64,000 nucleotides of DNA from Cyrtodaria siliqua (lineage: Eukaryota > Mollusca > Bivalvia > Adapedonta > Hiatellidae): contig JAWPHD010001820.1 in NCBI GenBank assembly GCA_037043455.1, positions 228,803 through 292,802 of the forward strand. The letters run 5' to 3'. Shown piece after piece: positions 25,041 to 37,368 of the stretch (positions are counted from its first letter, which is position 1; each line of letters begins with the position of its first letter). A program made the translations under genes and the position numbers. The notes under the pieces are model-generated. The model did not search any database and had not been told where the DNA came from. It saw nothing but the letters and a program-made list of their open reading frames with translations.

Positions 25041-25759
25041 TTTGTTTATCACATAACCCACCTACGACGTGATAGTTTCACTTTAATGTTGTCAATTTTC
25101 CTTATTTGTAAGGCAAATCATGACGTCGTTTTGTTGTTTACACGGCGTCGCTGCTACGCGGTTGTAAATGAGTTCGCCTTACAAATAATGCGACACCCTA
25201 AACCAAATTTAACGTTACTAACGTTCATTTTATGAAGTAAGATTTAAAAAAATGATAAATAATTAAGGCATCTGAACGTACCGTATGATATACCATGAAA
25301 ACAATTGGTATTATTAACAATTTTAACGTATACAAACGCAGTGATTCGTCCTCATTTGCATCTGTAATACACTAGTGTATTACGAGAAAAAAGTCATGGC
25401 TTTACTGCACTCCCAGACGCCATGTTATGTGATAAAATGCAATATTCATTCCTAATCAAAAATAGGTAGTTTAATATAAGTATTTGTGGTTTAAATGTTT
25501 AACCTACTTTTCTTTGATTAGAAACAAATTTAGTTATTGGTGATTTACTATCATTTGAGTAGAAACGAATTTAGTATTATACTTGGTGATTTAAATGTTT
25601 TTAAATGTTTAGCTTACTCGCTTTTTGTTTTTGTTTTGATTTTATAGGAACGAATTTAGTATTATCATTGATGATTTAAATGTTAGCTTTTAATACCAGA
25701 TTCTGGCTTTACAGAGGAAGAATTGATTATGTGAATAGCAATTAAAATCAAATCGGACT
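25041..25759. other. Non-coding; repeated 'tagtttaa.tatttgtggttt' type fragments
   Basis: 25480-25690 holds several diverged copies of 'gaaacgaatttagtatta' and 'gatttaaatgttt'. No gene is recognised. Confidence 0.4.
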
Positions 25760-25830
25760 GCCGGTGTAACGAAGTAAAGTGACCCCCATAGAATAACGAC
25801 CCCCCGGTCATTATTCTTTAAAAAATAGTG

Positions 25831-25831
<1 letters not shown>

Positions 25832-25861
<30 letters not shown>
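25832..25861 (+). repeat. Uninterrupted run of 30 C
   Basis: The homopolymer lies within the GACCCCC-rich left end of the 5.3 kb element. Its length may be affected by sequencing error. Confidence 0.8.
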
Positions 25862-25864
<3 letters not shown>

Positions 25865-26049
25865 CATAATATTATGACCCCCCACGCGAAGTAAAATGAC
25901 CCCTCGCGAAGAATTATGACCCCATAGAATAACGACCCCCGGTCATTATTTTTTAAAGAAAAGTGACCCCCGGCCGGTCATAATATTATGACTCCACTAC
26001 GCGAAGTTAAATGACGATTCGCAGAGGCCCGAAATGCCAACTGTACGTA

Positions 26050-29000
26050 CGCCCATCTCCGGCTGATTGTTGTCACCTTCAGTCAATCCACCAGATCTCG
26101 ACCTGGTGTGGTTGATTGGGTCGGACCCCTCGTCAGGTGGTATGGACCCTTCCGTCGAGACATACTCTGATATGCTGACGGCTGGGAACCAAACACGGAC
26201 ATTGCCTGAGGTCCCAGATGTGGCTGTTCAATGTCGCCTTCAGAGTCAATCCGCCCGAGCTCGACCTAGTGGTTGTTGGAGGTTGGGGTCGGACGGCCAG
26301 TCGGTAGGTATGAGTTGGTCCGTCGGGAATGCTATGGTATGTCGACGACAGATGCCCGAAAAGACCCTGACACTGTATGTGGGCCCATCTCTGGTTGGTC
26401 TTTGTCTCATCCAGAGTCAATCCGCCCGAACTCGGTCTGGTGGTGTTTGGAGTGGGTCGAACCCTCCATCGGATGGTATTAGTCGTTCCGTCGGTAATAG
26501 TCTTGTATATCGACGGCTTAGGACCAAACACGGACACTGTCTGTGGACCCAGGTCTGGGTGTTTTTTTGTCGCATTCGGAATCATTCCGTCCGAACTCGA
26601 CCTAGTGAGGTTGGAGTGTGTCGCACCCCAAGTCTCGTGGTATGAGTCGTTTCGTTAGGAATACACTGGTATTCCGACGGCAGAGGAGCAAACATGGACA
26701 CTGTCTGTGGACCCAGCTCCGGGTGGTTTTGTCGCCTTCTGAGACCATCCGCCCGAACTTGATCTATTGGGGTAGACCCCCAATCTGGTGGTATGACTTG
26801 TTTCGTCAGGAACGCTCTGGTATGCCGACGGCTTAGACCCATAACGGCCCATAACTCTGTATGTTGATCATCCCTGGCTTTTTTTTGTCACCTTCAGAGT
26901 CAATCAACCCGAACTCGACCTAGTGGGGGTTGGAGTGGGTCGAACCCCAGTCGGGTGGTATGAATTGTTCCGTCCCGAAAGGCCCCCTGACAATATATGT
27001 GGACTCATTTCCGGCTGTTTTTGTCACCTTCAGTCAATCCGCGGTTGGAGAGCGTCGGACCACCCGTCGGCTGGTTTTAGTCATTCCATCGGAAATACTC
27101 GTGATTGCCGACGGCGGAGGACAGAACGTGACCCAGACACTGTCTGTGGGTCAATTACTGGCTGGGCTTTGCCGAGTCAATCCCCACGAACTCGACCTGG
27201 TGAGCGTTGGAGAGTGTCGGATCCCTCGTCGAATGGAGTCGTTCCGTCGGGGATACTCCGGTATAGCGACGGCGGATGTCCGAAAATGGACCTGGACAAT
27301 GTATATGCGCCCATCTTCAGCTGGTGTCAAAACACGATCTAGAAATGGATGCAAATATAGTGTCACGGGCATTTCGGGCGTCTGCCGTAGGCATACCAGA
27401 GCATTAACGACGGACCAACTCATACCTACAGACTGGCCGTCCGACCCACTCCAACAACCATTAGGCCGGGCCCGGGCGGATTGACTCTGAAGGCGACAAT
27501 GACCAGCCAGATCTCGGACCACAGACAGTGTTCGTGTATGGTCCTCAGCCGTCGGCATATCAGAATATTCTCGACGGAAGGGTTCATACCCAATCCAACC
27601 TCACCAGGTCGAGTTCTGGTGGATTGACTGAAGGTGACAACAATCAACCGGAGATGGGCGTACGTATAGGTGACATTTCAGGCCTCTTCCGTCGGCATAC
27701 CAGAGTATTCCCGACGGAACGACTCGTACCAACTGACTGGGGGTCCAACCCACTCCAACTCACATTCTGGGCCCATCTCCGGTTGGTCTTTGTCTCATCC
27801 AGAGTCAATCCGCCCGAACTCGGTCTGGTGGTGTTTGGAGTGGGTCGAACCCTCCATCGGATGGTTTTAGTCGTTCCGTCGGTAATAGTCTTGTATGTCG
27901 ACGGCTTAGGACCAAACACGGACACTGTCTGTGGACCCAGGTCTGGGTGTTTTTTGTCGCATTCGGAATCATTCCGTCCGAACTCGACCTAGTGATTTTG
28001 GAGTGTGTCGCATCCAAAGTCTCGTGGTATGAGTCGTTCGGTAGGAATGCACTGGTATTCCGACGGCAGAGGAGCAAACATGGACACTGTCTGTGGATCC
28101 AGCTCCGGGTGGTTTTGTCGCCTTCTGAGACCATCCGCCCGAACTTGATCTATTGGGGTAGACCCCCAATCTGGTGGTATAACTTGTTTCGTCAGGAACG
28201 CTCTGGTATGCCGACGGCTTAGACCCATAACGGCCCATAACTCTGTATGTTGATCATCCCTGGCTTTTTTTGTCACCTTCAGAGTCAATCAACCCGAACT
28301 CGACCTAGTGGGGGTTGGAGTGGGTCGAACCCCAGTCGGGTGGTATGAATTGTTCCGTCCCGAAAGGCCCCCTGACAATATATGTGGACTCATTTCCGGC
28401 TGTTTTTGTCACCTTCAGTCAATCCGCGGTTGGAGAGCGTCGGACCACTCGTCGGCTGGTTTTAGTCATTCCATCGGAAATACTCGTGATTGCCGACGGC
28501 GGAGGACAGAACGTGACCCAGACACTGTCTGTGGGTCAATTACTGGCTGGGCTTTGCCGAGTCAATCCCCACGAACTCGACCTGGTGAGCGTTGGAGAGT
28601 GTCGGATCCCTCGTCGAATGGAGTCGTTCCGTCGGGGATACTCCGGTATAGCGACGGCGGATGTCCGAAAATGGACCTGTACAATGTATATGCGCCCATC
28701 TTCAGCTGGTGTCAAAACACGATCTAGAAATGGATGCAAATATAGTGTCACGGGCATTTCGGGCGTCTGCCGTAGGCATACCAGAGCATTAACGACGGAC
28801 CAACTCATACCTACAGACTGGCCGTCCGACCCACTCCAACAACCATTAGGCCGGGCCCGGGCGGATTGACTCTGAAGGCGACAATGACCAGCCAGATCTC
28901 GGACCACAGACAGTGTTCGTGTATGGTCCTCAGCCGTCGGCATATCAGAATATTCTCGACGGAAGGGTTCATACCCAATCCAACCTCACCAGGTCGAGTT

Positions 29001-29930
29001 CTGGTGGATTGACTGAAGGTGACAACAATCAACCGGAGATGTACCAACTGACTGGGGGTCCAACCCACTCCAACTCACATTAGGTCTAGTACGGGCGGAT
29101 TGACACCGAAGGCGACACAAACCAGCCGGAGATTGGCCCACATGCAGTGTCAGAGTGCATATGGGGCCTCTGCCGTCGGCATACCAAAGCAAGCCCGACG
29201 GAACGGCTCATACCAACCGACTTGGGGCCAACCCCCACCAGGTCAAGTTCGGGCAGATTGAATCTGAAGGCGACAAAAACCAGCCGGATATTGGCCCACA
29301 TACAGTGTCAGTGGCATACCAAAGCATTCCCGACGGAAGGACTTCTACCACTCAATAGGGAGTCCGACCCACTCGAATTAATGCGGATTGACTCAGAAGG
29401 CGAAACTTACCAGCCGTATCTGGGACCACAGACAGTGTCCAAGTTTGTTCCTCGGCTGTCAGCATACCAGAGTGTTCTTGACGGAAGAATTCATACCACC
29501 CGACGTGGGGTCCGACTCACTCCACGTACACCAGGTCGAGTCCGGACGGATTGACTCTCTGAAGGTCACAAAACCCAGCCGGAGACTGGGCCACATACAG
29601 CGTCGGGGGCAATTCGGGTCCCTGCCTTCGGCATACCGAAGCATTCGCTATGGAACGACTCATACCACCCGACTAGGGGTCCGACCCACTCCATCCTCCA
29701 CCAGGTCAAGTCTCTTAATGCGACAAAAACTAGCCGGAGATGGGCCCTCATACAGTGTCATGGGCTATTTTGGAGTTTGGACCTCTGCTGTATGCATTGC
29801 CGACGGAATGACTCATATCATTCGATGGGGTCCGACCCACTCCAACCCCTCCAGGTTGAGTTCGTGCGGATTGACTTTGAAAGTGACAAAAAAACATTCG
29901 GAGATGGGCATGTTGTCTGAACAACTGATC
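26050..29930. repeat. ~160 bp repeat array with alternating orientation
   Basis: The unit marker 'gtcaatccgcccgaactcga' occurs forward at about 26084, 26250, 26413, 26578, 26740, 26898, 27031 and 27175 (spacing 133-166 bp). It then occurs reverse-complemented at about 27473 and 27609, forward again at 27798-28560, and reversed at 28860-29865. The block 26373-27640 recurs almost base for base at about 27758-29025. Long open frames appear on both strands of the same DNA, which argues against coding. Confidence 0.85.
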
Positions 29931-29999
29931 TGCTCAGGCTCGGTCGGAAAACGATGCGCGATACGCGATAGTACGAGGACGATGGTAAGATGGCGATGC

Positions 30000-30340
30000 G
30001 CGATAACGCGATTTTTTTTCCCATCGTCATCTTACCATCGCGCATCGCCATCTTACTATCGCGTATCGCGCATCACCTTTACCATAGCTCATAGCCATCT
30101 TACTATCGCGCATCGCCTTTACTCTAAGATGACGATGCTCGATAGTAAGATGACGATGCACGGTGGTAAGATGGTGATGCGCGATGGTAAGATGGCGATG
30201 ATAAGATGGTGATGCGCGATTTTTCCATCTTGCCATCGCGCATCGTCATCTTACCATTGCATATAGTCATCTTATTATCGCACTATCGCCATCTTACCAT
30301 CGCGTTATCGTGCATTGCCATCTTACCATCGCCTTTCAGA
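30000..30340. repeat. Low-complexity palindromic GATGGTAAGATG block
   Basis: Short words 'gatggtaagatggcgatgcg' and their reverse complement 'cgcatcgccatcttacc' alternate throughout, giving many possible small hairpins. Confidence 0.8.
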
Positions 30341-30518
30341 GAGACCGCTATGAGCCTAACGGAACACCGTAATATGCAGTGAAAAAGACTCCTTTTATTT
30401 TGAAGACTCTGGTGCTACGGGGCGTGGACAGTGTTGCAGTGCCCAGTACTGTCCATGAACAGACTCAATCAAACCTAGTCTGCAACTTTCGCTATTTGTA
30501 AGTACTACTACTTCTTCG

Positions 30519-30885
<367 letters not shown>

Positions 30886-31108
30886 GCAATAATAACACTT
30901 GTAGTAGTTAATATTCAGTTAGTGATCGACTAGATGGGGGTCAATATTTTATAGATATCATCAAGGGGGGTCATTATTTTTTAACGGGGGTCAGTATTTT
31001 ATAGAAAAGGGGGGTCGTTATTCTGTGGGGGTCACTTTACTTCGTTACACCGGCCGTGATTTCAGGATAATTGAAATTCTTAATTGTTTAATATAGGTTA
31101 CTTCTCAG

Positions 31109-31405
31109 ATGTGTGGTCAGAATGTTTGTCATTCGATTATCTGCAATGTAACTGATATGAGCACTGTTCATACTTATTTTGTGTTACATGGTTTTAACTA
31201 TAATTGTGCATATTCTGCACAAGGCGAAAAGAAATTACATTGTGTATTTGTTTATTTTACAAACACATTTGAGTATGTGTTATCTAGAAATAATGTACGA
31301 TATAACTTAACTATGGGAGTACTTACTCACAGATTACCTCAATTTGAATTTCGTGGAGACATTCTAAATGTGCATATGCATTCAATAAAGCCGTTTATTA
31401 TATAA
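31109..31405 (+). CDS. Unrecognised 98-codon open frame
   Basis: It begins MCGQNVCHSIICNVTDMSTV and ends in 'HSIKPFII'. It is one of few moderately long frames in this AT-rich stretch that lies outside a tandem repeat, and it starts 55 bp beyond the right end of the 5.3 kb TIR element. No domain, signal peptide or membrane segment is evident and I do not recognise the family. It could be a chance frame or an exon. Confidence 0.15.
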   Translation: MCGQNVCHSIICNVTDMSTVHTYFVLHGFNYNCAYSAQGEKKLHCVFVYFTNTFEYVLSRNNVRYNLTMGVLTHRLPQFEFRGDILNVHMHSIKPFII

Positions 31406-31587
31406 CCTATAAATAGACGCGTTTTCATTGGCTAAAAAGTAATTTTTTAGAAAAAATATCTAGCGATATTGACCTGTTTTTTTGATATTGACCTGTTTTT
31501 TTGATATTGACCTGTTTTATATAATTGTTTTTTTGATATTGACCTGTTTTATATAATTGTAAATTGAGGGTTATATAATAAAACAGT

Positions 31588-31722
31588 TATGGACTTTTCA
31601 GCTGTTATACATGATGTTGATATGTACCAAAAAATCATTATTGACCTCGGCTATCGCCTCGGTCAATAATGATTTTTTTGGTGCATATCACATCATGTAT
31701 AACAGCTGAAAAGTCCATAATT
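31588..31722. repeat. 135 bp near-perfect palindrome (hairpin)
   Basis: The left arm 'ttatggacttttcagctgtt' through 'aaaaatcattattgacc' is mirrored by 'ggtcaataatgatttttttg' through 'aacagctgaaaagtccataa'. The spacer is 'tcggctatcgcctc'. Just upstream (31470-31560) 'gatattgacctgtttt' is repeated about four times. Confidence 0.9.
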
Positions 31723-31941
31723 GTATAATATTACCTCCTTCTTAATTATTGTTAAAAAACATGGTAGGTCTGTAAAGCGTGACGACATGGCCGCGTTAAA
31801 TGTTGTTTAATCATAAATATTAATTTAAATGAAGATTATATATTGGCATTTGCTAACAGTTATATATGTAATTAAAATGAAGTATACTTCTATCATAAAA
31901 CAAGAATGTATAACAGCCTTAAACACGCATTAATTGATTTA

Positions 31942-32424
31942 AAGGGGTTGATGCACTATTTCCAAAAAAATATTTATTTTAAAGGGCTCAGAAAAACTTG
32001 AAGAAAGCTGAAAGAATTATCAAAATACCATGACAATAAAGGAGATATGACCTATTGAAAATGTGCAAGAAACATCAACGGAGGCGGCCATCTTGGAACG
32101 ATGACGTCATTGCGTCTTTTTTACCGTATATGGCATATTGACAAAATATCTTCTAAATCAAAGAAAATCACTGCACATTGATTAAAAATAAATATACATA
32201 TTTTCTTTTGCTTTAAAAGATATTTTGTCAATATGCCATATATGGTAAAAAGGCGCGATGACATCATCGTTCCAAGATGGCTGCCTCCCTTTATATTTTG
32301 TTGTAAATATTCAATAGGTCATATCTCTTGATTTTCATTGTAATTGATAATTCTTTCAGATTTCTTCACGTTCTTCAGATACCTTTTAAATACGTATTGT
32401 TTGAAAATAGTGCATCAACCCCTT
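31942..32424. mobile_element. ~480 bp palindromic MITE with CRE/YY1-like motifs
   Basis: The ends 'aaggggttgatgcactattt' and 'aaatagtgcatcaacccctt' are inverted, and most of the interior is also inverted ('ggcggccatcttggaacgat' against 'atcgttccaagatggctgcc'; 'gtatatggcatattgacaaa' against 'tttgtcaatatgccatatat'). A perfect TGACGTCA lies at 32102-32109. No coding potential. Confidence 0.8.
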
Positions 32425-32887
32425 ATACAAAACACACGTGCCGAGTCCTCTAGTTTTGCAGACAAAACTATTTCATTGGCAATAATAAAACCGTAGGGAT
32501 AATGGGTCCTAGTTAAGGGCATATTCACATTAGATATGAATCTAAAACATATTACTGCACCTCCCACAACATCCTAGGAATTTCATTGGACTAGAGCGTT
32601 CACATGGTGCCCTCTATTATTTTATAGTGGGTCAGTAGATTTCATAGAGGGTCACTAAAACAATATGGACTGCAATTCCGATTCAAGGTTTAAATAATTT
32701 ACAAATAGTTCTTTAAGGCGTTAGTAACAAAAATAATAAGTAAATTTAATAATGTTTTTAAACTGTACCGGTCATGACGTCAAATTGCGCTAACGTCTCA
32801 ATGACGTTGACGCTCCATTAAAATGGGTTAAATATCGGCGTTTCAGTGGCTCACAAAAGGTGCTCGATGTAATAAATCAGTTATTGG
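32425..32887. other. Non-coding; GGGTCA-type repeat fragment at 32610-32660
   Basis: 'atagtgggtcagtagatttc' and 'agagggtcactaaaa' echo the GACCC family at 32888 and the ends of the 5.3 kb element. Otherwise nothing is recognised. Confidence 0.4.
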
Positions 32888-33075
32888 ATTTGTTACTGAC
32901 CCCCTACAGAAATACGTGGGGTCAGTAAGATTTATAGGGGGCGAGGCGATATGTTTGTTACTGACCCCCTACAGAAATATGTGGGTTCAGTCAGATGTAT
33001 AGGGAGACTCGGCTATCGCCTCGCCCCTCTAAATCGTACTGACCCCACATATTTCTGTAGGGGGTCGGTAACAAA
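32888..33075. repeat. Direct plus inverted copies of a 'ttactgaccccctacagaaa' unit
   Basis: Two direct copies of ~65 bp (32888 and 32955) are followed by an inverted copy ending at 33075, each with 'gcgaggcgat' or 'atcgcctcgc' at its inner side. The structure would fold into a hairpin. The GACCCCC words resemble the ends of the 25760-31054 element. Confidence 0.75.
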
Positions 33076-34129
33076 CCCATTAAAAAAAACTAATATTAAG
33101 ATGGCTGTATTCGTATTTGGATTGACACCCATAATGCTTACATATCGCGTCCAGTCCCTTTAAATCTACAATTATAATACAATAATCTAAGTGACGAACT
33201 GTATTGTTTGTTGGGTGTTAGGCAAGGTGTGTTTTTGTCTAGATGTGCCTTGGGATGCTGAGCATTTATGAATGCGGTACTAGTATTACAGATGTATTGT
33301 TTATGCAGATCATGTCGTGTTATCTGTATCATTAGATACGAGATGAGTTGCAGGAAAATCTGAAATATATTAACTGAATGGAAACTAAACAGGGACGTAG
33401 TGAGTCGGAAACCCGGGAACCCGGGAGACGGCTTCCACGTTCAATCTCATTAAAAATTAAATATCTTAACTCTCCGCTAAGTATTAGTAGTGTAGAGTAT
33501 CGTAGCGTGATAAAGGGTCTGATTTTAATGAGATTGATCATAACACGTACTCGACAATACATGCTATGGGGGTGCTATAGGGGTGTGGGTGTGGGTGTGG
33601 GTGGGGTACAAAGTTGTAGTTTAAAAATGTCTCGTAAGGGTCCCACGCCTAGTTTCTGCGGGTGTATGTCTCACATCCAGTGTTTTACGTGTGCCCATGT
33701 TTTGCGAATTCATTTGGTTATTCATTTTGCACACTTAGGTTTATAATCAAGTCTTACCAATGTGTAATCCAACTAACAGGCAATGCAAGTCTATTTATAT
33801 CTGTATATACGCACTGTATATATAGGTTAACGATTTATATCCTGCCGCAAAAACGTTTTCGGCCCGAGGGCCTTCTTCAGTTGCTATAAAAGCTCAACCT
33901 ATTTCTTTTATAGCGTTTTAAGTTCAATATATTATTTATAAAGATTTCAAAACCATTGCCATATGGATTGGAGTGTTCGTATATTTGTAACTCACGTGTA
34001 AACGTGATAGTTACGTTTTACTGAGATGCATACTCTATTAATGTCACTTTATTATGCAGATTACTAGCAAGAGAAATATTTTAATGTGTCGTATTCTTTT
34101 TATACGGAAGTAAATCCCGTTATTATACA
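33076..34129. other. Non-coding; small hairpin at 33850-33875
   Basis: 'ggcccgagggcc' with the following 'ttcttcagt' resembles tails seen near the ends of some retroelements (read on the minus strand as CTGAAGAAGGCCCTCGGGCC). No coding remnant is next to it. A (GTGTGG)n tract sits at 33579-33605. Confidence 0.35.
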
Positions 34130-34440
34130 CTGGATTCTGGGTTGGTACCAGATTATATTCCAGTTATTTTATAGACGTCTAGACGTTGGGTTGGTACCAA
34201 ACTATGTTCAAACGGGGAGTATTTGGTTCAAATCGGCTCTTAATCACATTAAAGAATGTTTAATGTTTGGTTTGACGCTGGGTTGGTACCAGACTATATT
34301 AGGTTTGCCGTTCATCACATTCAAATTACGTTATATATGGCTTGATGCTGGGTTGGGACCAGATTATATTAAGTCAGCCGTTAATCACATACAAAATATG
34401 TTACTGCCGGATCTTCAAGGCTGGCTTAATATAAGGCTCA
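34130..34440 (+). repeat. ~90 bp tandem repeat, about 4 diverged units
   Basis: 'gctgggttggtaccagatta' recurs at about 34136, 34182, 34276 and 34348 with related spacers ('ttaatcacat', 'ttcatcacat'). One frame stays open across it (34086-34478), giving a peptide with a repeating LGWYQ-type motif, most simply a consequence of the repeat. Confidence 0.65.
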
Positions 34441-34582
34441 AGTTGGACTGTGTATCAACGTCATTTTACTGTTCATAAAACAAATGTATTCGAGCAAGAA
34501 TACCGGGACGCAGTCAGATTGGTATACAAGCATTTTCTTGGTCTTCTACTGCTTGAATTAGGTATCAAATTTCTCTAATTTG

Positions 34583-35935
34583 TTAACATTCAACTGAAGC
34601 CATAGTTAATATATTTCTGCTATTCAATGTAAAGTAATAGTGATTGACAGGTCTAACTACTGCTGCTACTGCTAAAACTGCTACAACTACTACTAATACT
34701 GCTACCACATACACACATACACTATTCATTGGTGATATACACTTCCAGAATTTACCACCACCACCCCACCACCACTACCAACAACAGCAATACCAACAAC
34801 AAACACTATCACCACCACCACCGTCCCACCCACCGCCGCCGCCGCCGCCACCACCACCACCACCACCACCACCACCACCACCACCACCACCACCATCACC
34901 ACCACCACCACCACTACCACCACGACCATCACTAACCCACCATCACCATCACCACCATCACCACCACCACCACCACCACCACCACCACCTCCTCCACCAC
35001 CACCATTTTAGACGTAAAAATACGAAACAAAATAGTAAAATGATATACAAATAATATAAGGGAGGTAATAAACGTTCAGGATACTATGTGTATTTGAAAT
35101 TTAAGTACGATAGAACTGAGTAAGATACCGCCGCCGCATCCTCCATCTCCTCATATTCCGTCCTAACATTACATCTACAGTACCACCACAGTACCCCACA
35201 GTACACACACAGCACCCCTGCAGCAACCCGCAACACCCCTGCAGCACCCCCGCAGCACCTCCACAGTACCCCACAGTACCCACACAGTACACCCACAGTA
35301 CTATTATAGTACCCCACAGTACACTCACAGTTACCCTACAGTACCCCCACAGTACCCCCACAGTACCCCCGTAATATGCCCATGAGAGGCGGCGGTATCT
35401 TACTCAATTCTATCGTACTTAAATTTCAATACACATAGTATCATGAACGTTTATTACCTCCCTTAAATATATTAGTTGTATATCATTTTACTGTTTCGTA
35501 TTTTTACGTCTAAAATTGGTGGTGGTGGTGGTGGTGGTGGTGGTGGTTGTGATGGGGTGATGGTGATGGTGGGTTAGTGATGGTGGTGGTGGTGATAGTG
35601 TTTGTTGTTGGTATTGCTGTTGTTGGTAGTGGTGGTGGGGTGGTGGTGGTAAATTCTGGAAGTGGTGGTGGTGGTGGCGATGGGGTGGTGGTGGTGGTGG
35701 GGTGGTGGTGGTGATAGTGTTTGTTGTTGTTGGTGGTGCTGTTGTTGGTGGTAGTGGTGGTGGTGGTGGCGGTGAGGTGGTGGTGGTGGTGGGGTGGTGG
35801 TGGTGATGATAGTGTTTGTTGTTGTTGGTGGTGCTGTTGTTGTTGTTGTTGTTGGTGGTGGTGGTGTGGTGGTGGTGGTGGTGGTGGTGGTGGTGGTGGT
35901 GGTGGTGGTGGTGGTGGTGATAGTGTTGTTTGTTG

Positions 35936-35967
<32 letters not shown>

Positions 35968-36275
35968 GATAGTGTTTGTTGTTGTTGTTGGAAGTGCTGT
36001 TGTTGTTGGTAGTGGTGTTGGTGGTGGTGGCGGTGGTAGTGGTGGTATGTTTAACAGCACTAATTTGATATGTTTGTAATATAAATTATGGAAGTGTATA
36101 TCACCAATGAATAGTGTATGTGTGTGTGTATGTATGTGTGTATGTATATGTGGTAGCAGTATTAGTAGTAGTTGTAGTAGTTTTAGTAGTAGTAGCAGTA
36201 TTTAGACCTGTCAATCACAATTACTTTACATTGAATAGCAGAAATATATTAACTATGGATTCAGTTGAACGTTAA
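34583..36275. mobile_element. 1.7 kb fold-back element with microsatellite arms
   Basis: The outer arms 'ttaacattcaactgaagcca' and 'tggattcagttgaacgttaa' are inverted. The match continues through 'caatgtaaagtaatagtgat', 'actattcattggtgatatac' and, past the microsatellites, 'tttagacgtaaaaatacgaa' through 'gaactgagtaagataccgcc'. The centre (about 35136-35385) is a 'cacagtaccc' minisatellite. The left arm carries ~240 bp of (ACC)n (34756-34998) and the right arm ~525 bp of (GGT)n with (TTG)n interruptions (35515-36040). No protein is encoded; the homopolymeric open frames are artefacts. Confidence 0.8.
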
Positions 36276-36536
36276 AATATCAGAAAACAGTTACTCATTA
36301 CCTATAGATTTTCAAAAATGAAGTGGCTTTACAATATTGGGTACACTTTATGTATGTTTACTACGCTGTCTGTTGTTACTATTTCATCGACTAGGCAAAT
36401 GTCCGTATATTTTCAAATGTGTGTAGTGTAAACCGATGCTATCAGTATTGTATTAATCGCAAATCTACAAAATATCAGGAAAGAACACTCACGCACGCGA
36501 GTAGATAATACAATTAAATAAAAAAAAAAATCATGT

Positions 36537-36543
36537 GTCTATT
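36537..36543 (+). repeat. Candidate 7 bp target duplication, left
   Basis: GTCTATT here is repeated at 37362-37368, exactly outside the two ends of MITE C copy 2. Confidence 0.7.
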
Positions 36544-37361
36544 CAGTGAGTAAGTACACAGGGAGGAGAAACGGGTTCATAAACGCTCTAGTTTATCGAT
36601 TTATGTTGTCACGCTAGAACGCCGTCATTTACTATTTTATCGATACAGGTAAATCGATCGTAAGCGCGTTACATTTGAAAAGATAAAATTTCAGCCAACA
36701 TCTCCAATTAGGCAGTTTTTACAGCCTCAGTTTTTACAGCCTCTTTTTTACGGCTTTCTTTATAATCAACATCACGAAATTACCTTCTTGACAAAGATAA
36801 ATATGTCTTCTATTCATTTTTTGTTATTAGTAATGCCTAATATAACCCCTACTTCGTATCTCGTTTGCAATAGCTCCACACCATTTTTTAATTTGAAAAA
36901 GTAAAAATTTCAGCTGATATCTCATCACCTCTTTTTAGGCTTTGTCTTATAATCACCACTATGACAAAGATAAATATGTCTACTATTCACTTTTTGTTAT
37001 TATTAATGCCTAAATAACCCATAGTCACGTATCTCGTTTGCAATAGCTATACACTGTCACCATTTTTTATTTGGCGCAGAGTGGCGCCATCTTTGTTACA
37101 CGGAACCGTCTGGTGAAATGTGCTTTTATACATGCAAACAAATACACGCTCTGTATCAGAGGACACAGTGTGAATAAATAATACTTATGTTTACATTTCG
37201 CACCTTTATTGAGTTTGTAAGTGCAATAATTTGTAAGAATTTGCTGTTTTCACACACGCGCGAAACAACCGGAAGAAGTCATTTTCACGCAGTAGTGAAA
37301 CACAACGACAATATAAAACGGCAAAACGATCCATTTCTCCTCCCTGTATACTTACTCCCTG
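36544..37361. mobile_element. MITE family C, copy 2
   Basis: TIR 'cagtgagtaagtacacaggg' + 'aggagaaac' at the left, 'tttctcctccctgtatactt' + 'actccctg' at the right. The interior is shared with copies at 20786 and 60969. It is flanked by GTCTATT on both sides, a 7 bp candidate target duplication. No transposase. Confidence 0.8.
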
Positions 37362-37368
37362 GTCTATT

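Noticed and set aside
26067..30212. Many overlapping open frames of 65-274 codons on both strands
   Set aside because: They arise from a repeat unit lacking stops; the same DNA is open in several frames on both strands, and peptides are repeat copies without any domain.
33840..33905. Hammerhead ribozyme (minus strand CTGAAGA - GGCCCTCGGGCC - GAAA)
   Set aside because: The core and stem II fit, but stem I does not pair next to CTGAAGA and no proper stem III plus cleavage triplet could be built. Kept only as a possible retroelement tail.
34644..36060. Pro/His/Thr-rich and Val/Gly-rich frames up to 190 codons
   Set aside because: Translation of ACC/GGT microsatellite arms of a fold-back element.
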